NCBI GenBank assembly: GCA_021029095.1 | Contig: JAJOHG010000102.1 | Location: 32,977-96,976, forward strand | DNA: 64,000 nucleotides | DNA from: Phellopilus nigrolimitatus | Lineage: Eukaryota > Basidiomycota > Agaricomycetes > Hymenochaetales > Hymenochaetaceae | Direction: 5' to 3' | Shown: one piece after another, positions 43,100-53,756 of the stretch | Position numbering within the stretch: position 1 is the first letter of the stretch | Layout of the letters: the number at the start of each line of letters is the position of its first letter | Translations under genes and position numbers: made by a program | Notes under the pieces: model-generated | The model's database searches: none | The model's input: the letters and a program-made list of their open reading frames with translations, nothing else | What the model was told of the DNA's origin: nothing

Positions 43100-44515
43100 A
43101 CAAATTCAAGAAAAGATATGTCGTCGCGTCGAGCAGAGACAGTCGTCCAGATCGAGGTGAACGAACTTATCTTCGCTCCGTTCTGTTGAGTGAAGCTTGA
43201 ACTGCTATTACCACTAAGCAGGGAACGCGCGTATTCCGACCTTTCAATCTCAGGATGTGCAGACCAAGCTCAGAGTCCGACGCCGAGGAGACGTTCCATT
43301 CCCGATGGGCCCTCCAAGACCGCACGCGTGAGCATTCCTTCAAGTAACGCATACCAATCATGCGAGGGTCGGAATGAGAGTGAGAGCAGATAGGGCGAAG
43401 ATAAGTCAGGTTCCTTGAGTGCGGACTCCCGATTTGCTTGCCCGGTCGTGCTACCGCCAGTGCCGTCTTCATCCCGGTCGCGCTCACGTCCCGCGGCAGA
43501 TCCTGGCCGCTTGTCGCCTGCGCGTGTCGCATCGTCTTCCTTGCCTCTTGCTTCACGACCCAGCTTGACGGCAACAAAAGCGCTCAGGCGAATGAAGTGT
43601 GGCATGAACTCCGCAAGCTTTCTCGAGCGCAAGCGTAAAGAAGAGGAGGAAGAGCGATTGCGGAAGAAGGAGGAGAACGAGCGTCTGCGGAGGGAGGCGA
43701 ATGAGTGGTTACGCAAGGAAGATGAGAAGCGTCAGCGGAAAGAGGAAGAGGAGACGGAACGTGCGCAGAAGGAAGAGGAAGAACCCAAAGCCAAGGCGGA
43801 GGAGGAAGAGAAGCCGAAGGTTAGCATCGAAATCAAGTCAAAGGAGAACGAGCTGTCCCCGAGTACCATCGATGTCCCCTTCTCCGCCTCTCCCGAGTCT
43901 CATAAGAAATGCCCTTCCGCCCACTGAGCATGGCCCCACATCTTTCGCGGTTGGATGTGAAGTCGCGTGATGCACAACTATGCGTCGGCGAAGCACCATC
44001 CCTTCCACGCCTGCGCTTGCGAGCTCTGCACCGATGCCTGCTCCGGTCTTCCAAGAGGCAAGCCCAGTGGCCGTTCGTCACACCAGAAATCCGCGACTTG
44101 CCATTGCTACCCAGGAGAACTACCGATCGTGTCTGCATTGGACTCTTTGGCGGAGCCCCACTCGTGTAGAGTGAAGGACCTGAGCCCGCTGTCAGAACCG
44201 GAGCCTGGGCAAGGGCGCAGATTTGACATGTAAATGATGTGGATAAGGTGGGAAGGTGGTGAGTTTGGTGCAGCGGCGCCTGTTCCAGCTCTGTGAAGGC
44301 TCAACGTACGACCTGCGGAAAGCCCCATCTTCGTCCTGGTCATGCTCAAAATCAGATTTGCACCCGGTGCATAATTCTGGCTGCTTGTCGCTTGCACGCA
44401 CCATCTCCTCTTCTTTGTCCTTTGCCCCACGACTCAATTCGATGCTCAGTGACAAAAACTCCGCAAACCTCCCTTTGATCATGGCCACACGCCATTCGGG
44501 GTTGAATGAGAGCAC
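43100..44515 (-). pseudogene. Truncated, rearranged copy C of the 844-aa orphan gene
   Basis: Mirror of copy A. On the minus strand, ELSRGAKDKEEEMVRASDK is followed by a shifted frame of exon 2 (SEWG/KESNADTIG region, LGSNGKSRIS, CRARKRRRGRDG) and then KLAEFMPHFIRLSAFVAVKL, PSHDWYALLEGMLTRAV and an exon 3 remnant near 43150-43190. A low-complexity Glu/Arg/Lys insertion absent from copy A (43640-43860, reading KRKEEEEERLRKKEENERLR on the plus strand) interrupts it. No continuous frame remains. Confidence 0.75.
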
Positions 44516-44650
44516 GTACGCAGTCTCAGTCGCCGGATGTTAAATTCGGAATCACCGTTAACGAGAGCGGGAGTGAGACGTTTGAAAGGGATCAGGGAGT
44601 GCTGTCAGAGGAATGGACTTCGATAAGGAGGCCTTCGGCACTATGGGCAT

Positions 44651-46890
44651 TCTCTGCTGGCGCGCGAGCGTGGCGGAAATTTTCCTTTAGTGTGGGTAGA
44701 GAAGTAGAGAAGGGGAACGCGCGGTGAACTTCGGAATTTACCTCTTTAAGCCTAGCTTTGTAATCTAATCACGTGTAAATTATAGTTCCATCCCAATTTG
44801 GCATGATAACTACAAGCACATTACAATTGTGTCGGTTAATTGCAATATCAACTGTAAGTCGGCTTAAAACTGGTTGGGACACAAGCAATAGATGTCTTAG
44901 TCGCGATTCATCACTTGTATACGATCCTGGCATGGGATGCCCGTCTCGAGATCAGACCCGACCCTCAGCAGCAGCAGTATCATGCAGGTCGCACTGGCGC
45001 ACAGCAAGAAGGAAATTCGAAGCATCCTGGACTTCTTTTCGTGCACTTCCTCTTGTGGGAGCGACTTGACAGATGATTTGGTGCTCGGAGAAAGCCGAGA
45101 CCCTGATGGTCAGTGCTTTCGGCAGGGCAATATTGCGTCTTTGGGTGCAGACGGTCAAGTAGCCCGTCACATTTCTGTGCGCTGTCTGATGGAGAAATAG
45201 CCCGTCTCAAAAGGTTCGCAAGGCCATCGAAACTGCCATGCAGACTTGTTGTAAAACAATAACCGATATTACGTGATAGTTTTACCTTCCATAAAGGGAA
45301 ATATATTGCATGTTTAGAGAAAACAGCTCGGAATTGTGATAACATTGTCCTTCCGCTCCCTATAAGGAACAAGTAATTCGGATAAAGGGCCACGCTGCGC
45401 AGCTTGAATCTGACGAGGTGCGCGCGGGAAACTGTTGTCGTGCGATAGCCTCGCTGGTCGTTGGACCGCCCATGCTTCCCGCCTCGCCATTCTTTGCGCA
45501 ACTGTCCATTCCGTCCCTGAAACACTGCCGCTCACGCTCGCAGAGCGCACACATCGATCGACGTATTACGCTCTCTGTGCGACCAGAATCCATACTGTCA
45601 AGGGAATGGGCATGGAGCCTGTCGGCGTTGACTTTCGCCGAGCAGGCAGTCGGGGGAACGTGCGTTCGTTGCAAGGATGTGGTAGCCTGTAATGACGTAA
45701 AATGAGTGGGAAGGTGATCGCAGCTCCAAATAATGTAAGCGAGTGATCGGATCATGGTTGACACAGGAGTGATTGACAAGCGACGGACAACGCGAAGCGA
45801 GGCAAACGAGTTCCGAGTGGCGCGGCGTGGCTTAATGGCCAAAGACATCCTAAGAGTCAATTTGGTGAACCCAGGCATCCATTAAAGAGCTCTTTAGCAG
45901 TGACGAAATTATGAAGGGTTGCGCTTCATTTGAGAAATTAACAGTAATCTGGAGTCATTCAGTATTCCGTGCCATGAACCACCAAATAGTACATTCTGAT
46001 AGCTCGGTGAAGACAGAAAATAGTGGGACATCACCTGTACAGCGATTCGCGGGAGTTGTGTGCCTTAAATCCTGCATGTGCAACCATAGAGATGTCTTGA
46101 TAAGCCAATAGAGTACGTGTTGCCAATTTCACATCCGGAAGAGCACCTTGAAGAAAGTCCCTCGGTCAGTCAAATATCAGAGCAAAGTTCGCATACAAGA
46201 CGGCGTTGAAAGTGTGCCGAAAAGAAAATGATGGGATGCCACTCGCTCTCCTGGGCGGTAGTGATGTCGGCAATTCAATGCATGGTAAGTGTGTAGTACT
46301 TGAGGTTTTATAATACAGTGAGGAATGTTGATAGAATGCTAGATAGTAATGAGACTACCGTTTGAAGCACGGCTAACGTGTCCAAGACTCCGAGTTACTC
46401 GGAACGTTCGGCGACACTGACCGAAACTTATTTCATGATTGGTCAGTGCGAAGATCCTGGAATCCTGGCATTGATTTCAAGCCGCTCGACAGCGGCTTAG
46501 TTCTATATCGGCATTCAGGAAGAAGACCTATTGACGAATTCGGGTGCCTTAGGTAGTCGTTCACAGAGACGCTCCTAAAATATATTTGTTGAAATATGAG
46601 GAGCGAGGTCGCCAGCAGTCGCGCACAGAGGTGTCCGTTGGTCCGTTGGCGGTGGTGGGCCATCGGCAAACGCAATATAGTCAGCGGCCTAATCTACCCG
46701 ATTTGTCTTTAACCTCCTAAATTAGTTTCTGCTCGTTCGCGAAATTCCAACGGAGTTGACGGTTGCGCTTGCCCTGAAACGTGTCTCAAAAGGCAAGGGC
46801 AGTTAGTGTTTGAAGGTAGAGATCTCGCCATTTTGAGAAGAATGCATCACCGCTCAGTATTGGTACCTGGACGCGTAGCCTGACTTGACA
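44651..46890. other. Region without recognisable genes
   Basis: 2.2 kb with several frames of 60-180 codons on both strands, none with motifs, splice support or believable composition. The minus frame 45360-45878 is the longest and has no recognisable domain. Confidence 0.5.
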
Positions 46891-46891
46891 G

Positions 46892-46898
46892 TATAAAA
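46892..46898 (+). promoter_or_regulatory. TATA box of the small secreted protein gene
   Basis: TATAAAA lies 86 bp upstream of the start codon at 46984, with a C/A-rich leader between. Spacing is reasonable for a strong fungal promoter. Confidence 0.5.
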
Positions 46899-46983
46899 TG
46901 TCGTGCTGCAACGACCCATCCCTCCATCTACAGTTCACCCAGCGACAGAGACTTCAAGTCACCCTCAAAGACGCCTTTTATCC

Positions 46984-47142
46984 ATGAAATTCTCCGCACT
47001 TACCATCTACGTGGCCGCCATTTTGGCAGGCCTCGCTGCGGCTAGTCCTGTCGCTCAACCCACTGGCACGCTTCACCCCATCTGCGACCCCGTATGTGTT
47101 CCAGGCGTGACAATCAGTTCAAACGGGTGTCATTGCCCTTGA
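46984..47142 (+). CDS. Small secreted cysteine-rich peptide, 52 aa
   Basis: MKFSALTIYVAAILAGLAAA is a textbook signal peptide with likely cleavage after ...AAAS or before P. The mature part is about 30 residues, with four cysteines as C-x3-C and C-x-C near the end (ICDPVC...GCHCP). The ATG at 46984 is chosen because an upstream in-frame ATG (46903) would bury the signal. The stop TGA is followed directly by a good intron donor (GGTGAGTAAG), so a spliced 3' UTR or an alternative longer product is possible. No family is recognised; it is the size of effector-like or pheromone-independent secreted peptides, and its role is unknown. Confidence 0.65.
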   Translation: MKFSALTIYVAAILAGLAAASPVAQPTGTLHPICDPVCVPGVTISSNGCHCP

Positions 47143-47532
47143 GGTGAGTAAGAGAACTGATCGTGCCAGAGAACAGCAACATGCTTACCCGAAAGTGTAG
47201 CTTCTTATACACGGCGCTACGAACGACTCCAGTGTCAGTCCGCAATGTGATTTTCCGCGAAGATGACGATGAAGATGGGTTATAGTGGAGTCTTTAGTAG
47301 TAGTTGATGTCGAGTAAATCAATGCATTGAGGTTACGGCCAATACGCTGCAGTGGCGTTGCTAAAGTGTGCCAGTCGTCTCAATAAAGTTCGGTCGTGGA
47401 CGTGAAATTTGGACGCGACGCGTCGAACACGTGACGTACCACAACACGACTCCGCTTCGAATCCGAGCTCCGATTTGACGTGAATTATACTTCCATCCGG
47501 CCCCAATTCTACCCACAAGTCGAAGAAGAAAC
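47143..47532. other. Intergenic region before the BRCT gene
   Basis: 3' end of the secreted peptide gene and promoter of the next gene. Nothing else seen. Confidence 0.4.
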
Positions 47533-48347
47533 ATGACAACTCGAAACAACGACATTATCGAGATCCTGAGCGATGATGAGTCCCCGGCCCCAAGAATGTA
47601 CGCGGCGTCGGCTAATAACGGCGCCGGTGCACGAAACGCGTCCAGCAGCGGCGCGCCGAAGCTTCCGAGGAGTCGGATCCTCGCGGGAAAGACCTTCGCG
47701 TTTAGAGGGACCTGGCTTACCATGACTGCCGATCAGGCGGAGGAGCTATGCAGAATGAATGCCGGGTGAGCATTACTTGCCTGCCTAGTACATTGTGTCT
47801 CAGCTTGTCTGTCTGAAGAGAAATTACACGTGCGATCACCGAGCGTACAGCCTACGTTGTCATTGGAGGGAAGGGTACAAATCAGAACACCAAGAAACTC
47901 GCTGAGCATGGCGCAACGCTTCTCTCCGAGGGTGATTTCCTCGGCATGGTCCTCGCGCAGGGCAACGCGAACAAGGAGAACGCGTCGCTCTCCTCTTCAA
48001 CTTCGGGCTACAAACGAGATCTCGAAGAGCCTGCGGCGGGGCCTTCCAAACCTTCGAAAGCGCGTAAGTCGGACCCGAAACCACAAGCAGAGGAAGAGGA
48101 TATGAAATGGTTGCACTATTTCCTGGCCGACGGAGAAATACAAATGAAAGGGAAGACGTTGGTTGCATATGATTGCGGCGGGCAGGTATACAAAGCACAG
48201 CGCGGAAAGAGCGCGGTAGAGCTGCTGAGGAAGTTCAACAAGTTCTTGGAGGATTGTAAAGGAGTAAGTCTGTAGCCGAAGCAAGCGACAGAGTACCACT
48301 AACTGTCCACGAATGATTTCTTTCAGGAGTACCATCAGTTTTTGTAG
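47533..48347 (+). CDS. BRCT-domain protein, 232 aa
   Basis: Three exons (47533-47765, 47819-48263, 48327-48347) join in frame. After a short acidic start (IIEILSDDESP, which resembles a SUMO-interacting or acidic motif), the BRCT domain spans about residues 50-140: KTFAFRGTWLTMTADQAEEL, GGEITRAITERTAYVVIGGK, KKLAEHGATLLSEGDFLGMV. This is the RFC1/DNA-ligase type of BRCT that binds DNA ends or phosphopeptides. A charged linker (KPSKARKSDPKPQAEEED) leads to a C-terminal block of unknown type (WLHYFLADGEIQMKGKTLV). The last exon encodes only EYHQFL. Probably nuclear and linked to DNA metabolism. It is too short to be RFC1 itself. Confidence 0.8.
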
Positions 48348-48715
48348 ACAAATTCCTAGTCAAAACTCAGCGAAGTTAGGCTTGTGACAGATGAAACATC
48401 TTTCATCAGATTAAAGAATGGACATGCCGTTTCTTTGGCTCTAGCTAACATATTCTTGCTTATTGCATGTTATTCGCCTGTTGTCTCATACAGCCTCTAT
48501 CATGTAACATATTGCATATTTTTTTGAAAGCGATTAAAATTTGCAGCGATGGCACTATACACATCTCTCTAATACAGTAAATTACAAAGCATGAAAAACA
48601 ACCCGTACATGTCGCTCACCACAAGCATTACACACCCCATCAGGCGCCGCTCCCAAAGTCAAGGAAGAAAAATCATAAAGTCATCAGGAATCTACCTACA
48701 CACTGCGATCCAGTC
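48348..48715. other. Convergent 3' region between BRCT and MFS genes
   Basis: AT-rich, consistent with overlapping 3' UTRs. No gene seen. Confidence 0.4.
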
Positions 48716-51303
48716 CTAAACATGATTTTTCGAATCCTTCTCAGAATCGGTCTCCTCGCCCACAGTGGCGACCACGGTGTCCTCACCAGGTTCACCCATC
48801 TGGGACGTATCCCACCCGTGCTCTTCGAGGTACGCGCGGAACGCCGCGTCCTCCTTGATCATGCCGTCTTGTGTGAGCGGTTTGATGAAGAAGAATGTTA
48901 TAAGCGCTGAGACGACCGCAAGCCCGGAGCCGACCCAGAATGGGCCCGTGTTTCCGCGCACAGACGAAGCGCCGCCAAAAGCTACAGTATTCAGAGGTGT
49001 GAGAAGGGGCGTCTCTATTTTTAGGACGAGTAGCAGATAGAACTGACCATCAATCATGGGAGGGAAAGCCCAGGTACCGACGAAAGCACCGATCTTGCCC
49101 ACCGCAGCAGCAGCACCGTAGTACTGTCCGCGGACTGCAGTAGGGCCGCTCTTTGCAGCTAACATACCGAGGCAATTTCCAGGACCTATTCAATGTCCAA
49201 TACTCAGTTCCGGTCAATTGCTCCAAGCGATCAGTAACTCCAACTTACCGACTTCGCCTAGGCTGAGGAAGATACCGTACACAACGGCGAATGCCCCGAT
49301 GTGTTTCGAGAGCGGTACGTATGCGCCGCTCATGATGAACCCGATGACCGCCTGTGAAAGCAGCCCGAAGATCATTGTATATTTCGGGCCGAGGTAGTCG
49401 ACGATGAACGCGCCGCCGAGTGTGCCCGGCATGTAGAAGAGGTTAATTACAACATTCCAGCCCAGAATGACGGTAAGCGAGTCATTGCCCCCGGTGATGC
49501 TATTTAAAGTAGATGTGGTAAATCGAAAATTGCCCTAGTTATGAAATATAAGGGACGCACTTATTGACGACAGTCGAGCTGTAAATGCCGAACTAGAAAG
49601 AACAGATTTTAGCATTCCATTCATAACCAACCAGAAATCAAGAGCAAGAAACAATGTACCGGATATACGATAAAGTCGTAAATAAACCAGGAAAGGCAAA
49701 GCGCAGACAGGCCCTTCCAGTAGCGCTTGAGTATAAGCCGATACGGGATGCGGACGTTTTTCATGGAATCCTTTTTGTAGCGAGTAGGATTCTCCATACG
49801 CAGTCGCCAAAGGAAGACAGCTGCAGCAGGAACCACACCGAGGCCCAGAGAGAGACGCCATACTGCACGGAGATGGTTATTTCCGAAGCTTTACGCGCGC
49901 GATAAGCAGTGCGACATAGCTCAAGACCAGATATTCGAATACTCACATCCAGAAGAGAACTAGAGGCACGAAAGCGGCGACGACAAAGCCAAAATCGATC
50001 ATGGAGTCTAACAAAAGATGAGATGAAAAATAAATAAAAACTGCTGCAGATCGTCAAACTTACTCGTAGCGAGTGCAAACCAGCGGTGCTGAGCATTCTT
50101 CGCGATTCCCTCCTCTTCCGTCTGCTCAGAAGCAGCAACAGATCCGCAAGGATATTCTGCACCAATGCCGATGCCCAATAAGAATCTGTTTAATTTCATC
50201 TTTATCAAAGTACTTCCACTAACACACAGATCGCGTACTTACCGGCATGCGCTAAGCATGGCGAGCGTGCCTTTCAGACTATGGTGTGCACCCGAAGAGG
50301 CGGCAGAAAGTCCCGAGAAAATCATGACTATGACGGTAGCAGTCATCTAAAATATTAAAAGAATGTCAGAAAAGTGAAATGATTAGAAAATGCATATTTC
50401 AAGAGAAATCAAGTAAATAATAATAAAATCATTTGAAGAAGTTTGTTAGCCGTGGAGATCAAAATACATCACTAGATGACTTCACACCGGCGCTCAAAAA
50501 TGCACCACCGCATGGCTCACGAACCCACTTCCTATCTTTAAATTTAGGAAAAGGACTGCGAGCCTCGACCCTGGGCGCTCTTCCAACCACTGGTCACCCC
50601 CTATCAAACTCAGGATGACACCTCCTAAGAATCGAAAACAGAAACATCACTCTCCTCGCACACGTTCGCTGATGCCATACTCCGAGCCCACCGACAAAAA
50701 GGAACGTAAAGTACAACATCAACTCATGTGCAAGAGGTGTCCCCTGAAACTGACATGACGAAACAGGGGTAGGAAAGATAGGAAAGAAAGGAGTATAAAA
50801 TCGTATCAAAGAGAGGGGCTTACCATCCCGAACTTGCGCCCGAACTTGTCCGAAATGTAACCGAACGTCAACATCCCGACGACCGTGCCCGCGAACGCCA
50901 GCGAGCTGACCGTCGTGCTATAGTTGTCGTCGGTGACTTCGGTGCCATATACGCGTTTGAGAACTGGAGGAGACGAATTCAAACCCCGAGACAAGCGCCA
51001 GATGATACCAGGCTTACTTGTGTTCACTGTACCGAATAACGATCAGTAAAGAGAATGCAAGAAGTTAGAGCTGCCTGTGCGTACCTTGTCCTATGACCCC
51101 GTTGGCATATCCTTCACTCGCCTCTCTTAGACAAGATTTGACTAGTTTCACGTATTTACTCACCGTCGGAAAACAGAGCTGTCCCACAACTGAAGTCGTG
51201 TTCGTAAAAGATGCTCATTCCTCTGTATACATAAAAAAGGCACATACGCAAAGATCATGGAAATTTGGGAGAGCCCAGGCTTGGCTTTGACGAGTTCAGC
51301 CAT
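48716..51303 (-). CDS. MFS transporter, phosphate/glycerophosphoinositol permease type
   Basis: About ten exons on the minus strand. Key pieces in order: [57 protein letters not shown] with FGRKFGM (MFS loop 2-3 signature), [20 protein letters not shown] (typical of the Pho84/Git1 branch), [96 protein letters not shown] and a charged tail ending SEKDSKNHV. This fits 12 membrane helices at the plasma membrane importing phosphate or glycerophosphodiesters. Several exons near the 5' end are tiny (one encodes about two residues). The start at 51303 is the first plausible ATG, but an upstream exon is possible. One intron (about 50351-50818) is about 470 bp, far longer than its neighbours. Confidence 0.8.
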
Positions 51304-52000
51304 TATAGCAGGCGGACTCGACAGGCGTCGAAACAGACAGAAAATCTGGGAGATATGGTGGAGAGGAGCTCGAAGGCAAATAGCTGAGAAGCATGCTGAA
51401 GTATATATACTCGACAGTCAAGCAGGGCCGCTTCGATAAACAAATGCCAGTGTGTTCCTTCAGAACCCAGATCAGGCAGGCACCACACGTTCACGAACGC
51501 CGGCGATCATTGATCCGGTGTTTTCAAATCATAGTCGACGCACGTTTGATAACACTGTACGTACTTACTTGTAAATTTAAGTTTTTCTCGATGTCGGGTC
51601 TTATGGTCAACCGTGATCCTAAAGTCAACGTCCCCACAAACGTCCCCACAAACGAGACGAAAACTGGACGAGCGTTGGAAAACTGTGAGATCATCGTTGT
51701 GCTGTTATCATACCTTATCGTCGAGACTGTTGGGATAAGAGATCTGGATCTTGGCACCCTTCATCAAGGAAATGAAATAGACTGTATAATCAGACGAAGA
51801 GACTTGCTCGGACATCGCAGCTCGAACATGTAGGATAATTCGACGCATTCGCAACACAATATACGGTGAACATGAAGAAAGAAAAAAATTGTAATGATTT
51901 AATCAGCATCGCAGCACCTATTAACGAGTTTGAATTTCTACACAGGATAACCCGGTGCCTCGGAAGCAAAATATGACCATGAAAATGTAACATTGAGATG
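51304..52000. other. MFS upstream region and SEM1 3' flank
   Basis: No gene recognised. An unsupported frame at 51393-51833 lacks motifs. It contains a tandem GTCCCCACAAAC repeat (two units near 51630-51655). Confidence 0.4.
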
Positions 52001-52943
52001 CTAATGTTGCATGGCCTCCCCGGCACCTGCACTGACAGGTGCAACACCAGTCGTACCCTGTCCCGTCTTCACGAGCTCGCCCCTGGATAGAAGAAAAATG
52101 CGTAAGATATGTGAAGGGATGAGTGAATGATTTGTGGAAGTAGATGTGATAATGATAGCAACAGAAGCTCCGAAAAAAAGGTTCAAGATCGAATGAACGG
52201 GATGAAGATGAAACAAGACGTGTCGGCGCGAAGAAAGATAGAAGAACCGCAGTGAAAAGTACGGAATCATCAGTGACCCCACATGAGTCAACTTCCAGGA
52301 ACGGGATTTGGAAAAGCGCCGCATAGAGCGACCAAGCAGCGCATACCCAATGAAGAAAGTGGCCTTCTAATTGTGCGAGGAAGCATCAAGGTCGATATAA
52401 TGTTTGATAAACGTATGGCGACTGCTATTGGGATGGGGAGAACGAAGCGGGAAGCAAGATTTCCGCGGGCAAAGGAAAGAAAGATACAGTAATTTAGCAC
52501 GTAAACTCACCTCAGCCGCACACTGAATTCATCCTCAACATCATCGTCGTCCCAGTCATCCTCCCATAATTCGTCGCCACCGGATCTCGCAGCACCAGGT
52601 GCTGTCCCCCCAAGATGCTCAAGGTCTGTCTGCTTGTCATCCCAATCTTCAAAATCAGAAGGCAAAGCACCGAGTCGGGATGATGCACAACGGAGTGGCG
52701 TGAAAGGAATGAATGGCAGAGATCCAGGACGAAGAGAGCGTCAAAAATGTTTAGCGGTATGTAAACTTGCAAAAACGATGCCCATCTCTCACCTTGCACA
52801 CCGAACTCCTCAAACTCGTCATCTTCCTCCAGGCCGCTGACCTGCGACTGCTGAGGCTGTTGCTCGGACGTTTGCTCATCCAGTCCTAAGTTGTTCTGGG
52901 ATGGCTTTGAAGTGGATGCATTTGTAGACGACATTCCGGACAA
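52001..52943 (-). CDS. SEM1: SEM1/DSS1, 26S proteasome lid and mRNA-export subunit
   Basis: Three exons (52793-52943, 52511-52646, 52001-52082) give 122 residues. The core is unmistakable: EEDDEFEEFGVQ-DWDD, then ELWEDDWDDDDVEDEFSVRL, the two acidic/aromatic ubiquitin-binding segments of the DSS1/SEM1 family. The protein is intrinsically disordered, helps assemble the proteasome lid and also works with TREX-2 and BRCA2-type complexes. Both N- and C-termini are longer than in yeast (89 aa): a Gln/Ser-rich N-terminus and a tail RGELVKTGQGTTGVAPVSAG in place of the usual short basic end. Two ATGs (52943 and 52934) could start translation. It is divergent from the NLR gene. Confidence 0.93.
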
Positions 52944-53756
52944 TTAGCTGCCTTCAGGAGGTGCTCTCGGAGAATGGACGTTGCGGTGTTGAGGATGGTA
53001 CTGTAGAAGGATTGCAGGGATGAACGCGTAAGTCTATTGGACGCGTGACGCGTCCTGATGGCACCGTGAGAAAACTGCTGATCTGGATTATTTGGTCTTT
53101 TTTGAACTTTTTCAAGTCTTTTCAAGAGGCCCTCTGTATTCTTCCCCCTGTATTCTTCCCCCGCTTGTTTTCGATATTCTTACTTTCTTGGTAGCAAACT
53201 CAAGGCGTCCCCCTCATAGTCCAGCCAAAATTTGTACTGGCCCCGTCTTCGACCGACTTCCCTGGATACATTCCTCTTCCTCATATCACTGACTTTCGAA
53301 ACGTCGAAGAGTCTCCTATGAAGCTAGTAAAGAAAAGAGACCGAATGCCGCTCTGGCCGCACGCCACAGCCGCTCTGGGACGCGCCCCAGTCGAGTCCCT
53401 ACCACGGACGTCCGACAAGATTTGACTCCACTGCGCGTTCTCACTCTTCTCACGTCGACGATATATCAAACTTCTGAGAATGTCCCATGTATTTTCATGT
53501 GCATGGCAACGTCACCGCAGACAATGCAACCGGACTCTTGATCAGCTGTCATCCTGCCTTCTCAAAGTCTCCTGCTGCTTCTAGGCGAGATTCAACTTGC
53601 AATCTCGTCCAATTGTGGCTATCTTTAATGCTTCTTACTGAGTACTGAACTTACGCGGGCGTCTCTCCTGTAATACATAAGAACAAGCCTATCTCATCAC
53701 TCGGGCCACTGTGCTTTTCTTGGCATCTCCCTCTTCTCGTCTGAGTTCATTTCTCC
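52944..53756. promoter_or_regulatory. Shared divergent promoter region of SEM1 and the NLR gene
   Basis: About 810 bp separates the two start codons, which face away from each other. CT-rich stretches lie upstream of the NLR ATG (CTTTTCTTGGCATCTCCC), typical of fungal promoters. TATTCTTCCCCC with a nearby partial repeat occurs near 53140-53162. No defined binding site was recognised. Confidence 0.4.

Larger units (their letters stand above)
41470..44650 (-). repeat. Inverted segmental duplication, right copy
   Basis: Reverse-complement homologue of about 19570-22650. It carries kinase K3 and the truncated orphan-gene copy C in the same relative order. The two copies are about 19 kb apart and have diverged enough to show independent substitutions and small insertions. 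Confidence 0.85.

Noticed and set aside
43438..43970. Plus-strand Glu/Lys/Arg-rich frame (170 codons) as a coiled-coil gene
   Set aside because: It runs antisense through the orphan-gene remnant at both ends. Only the middle is new low-complexity sequence.
45360..45878. 172-codon minus-strand frame as a gene
   Set aside because: Residue composition looks random and there is no domain, splice support or paralogue in the window.
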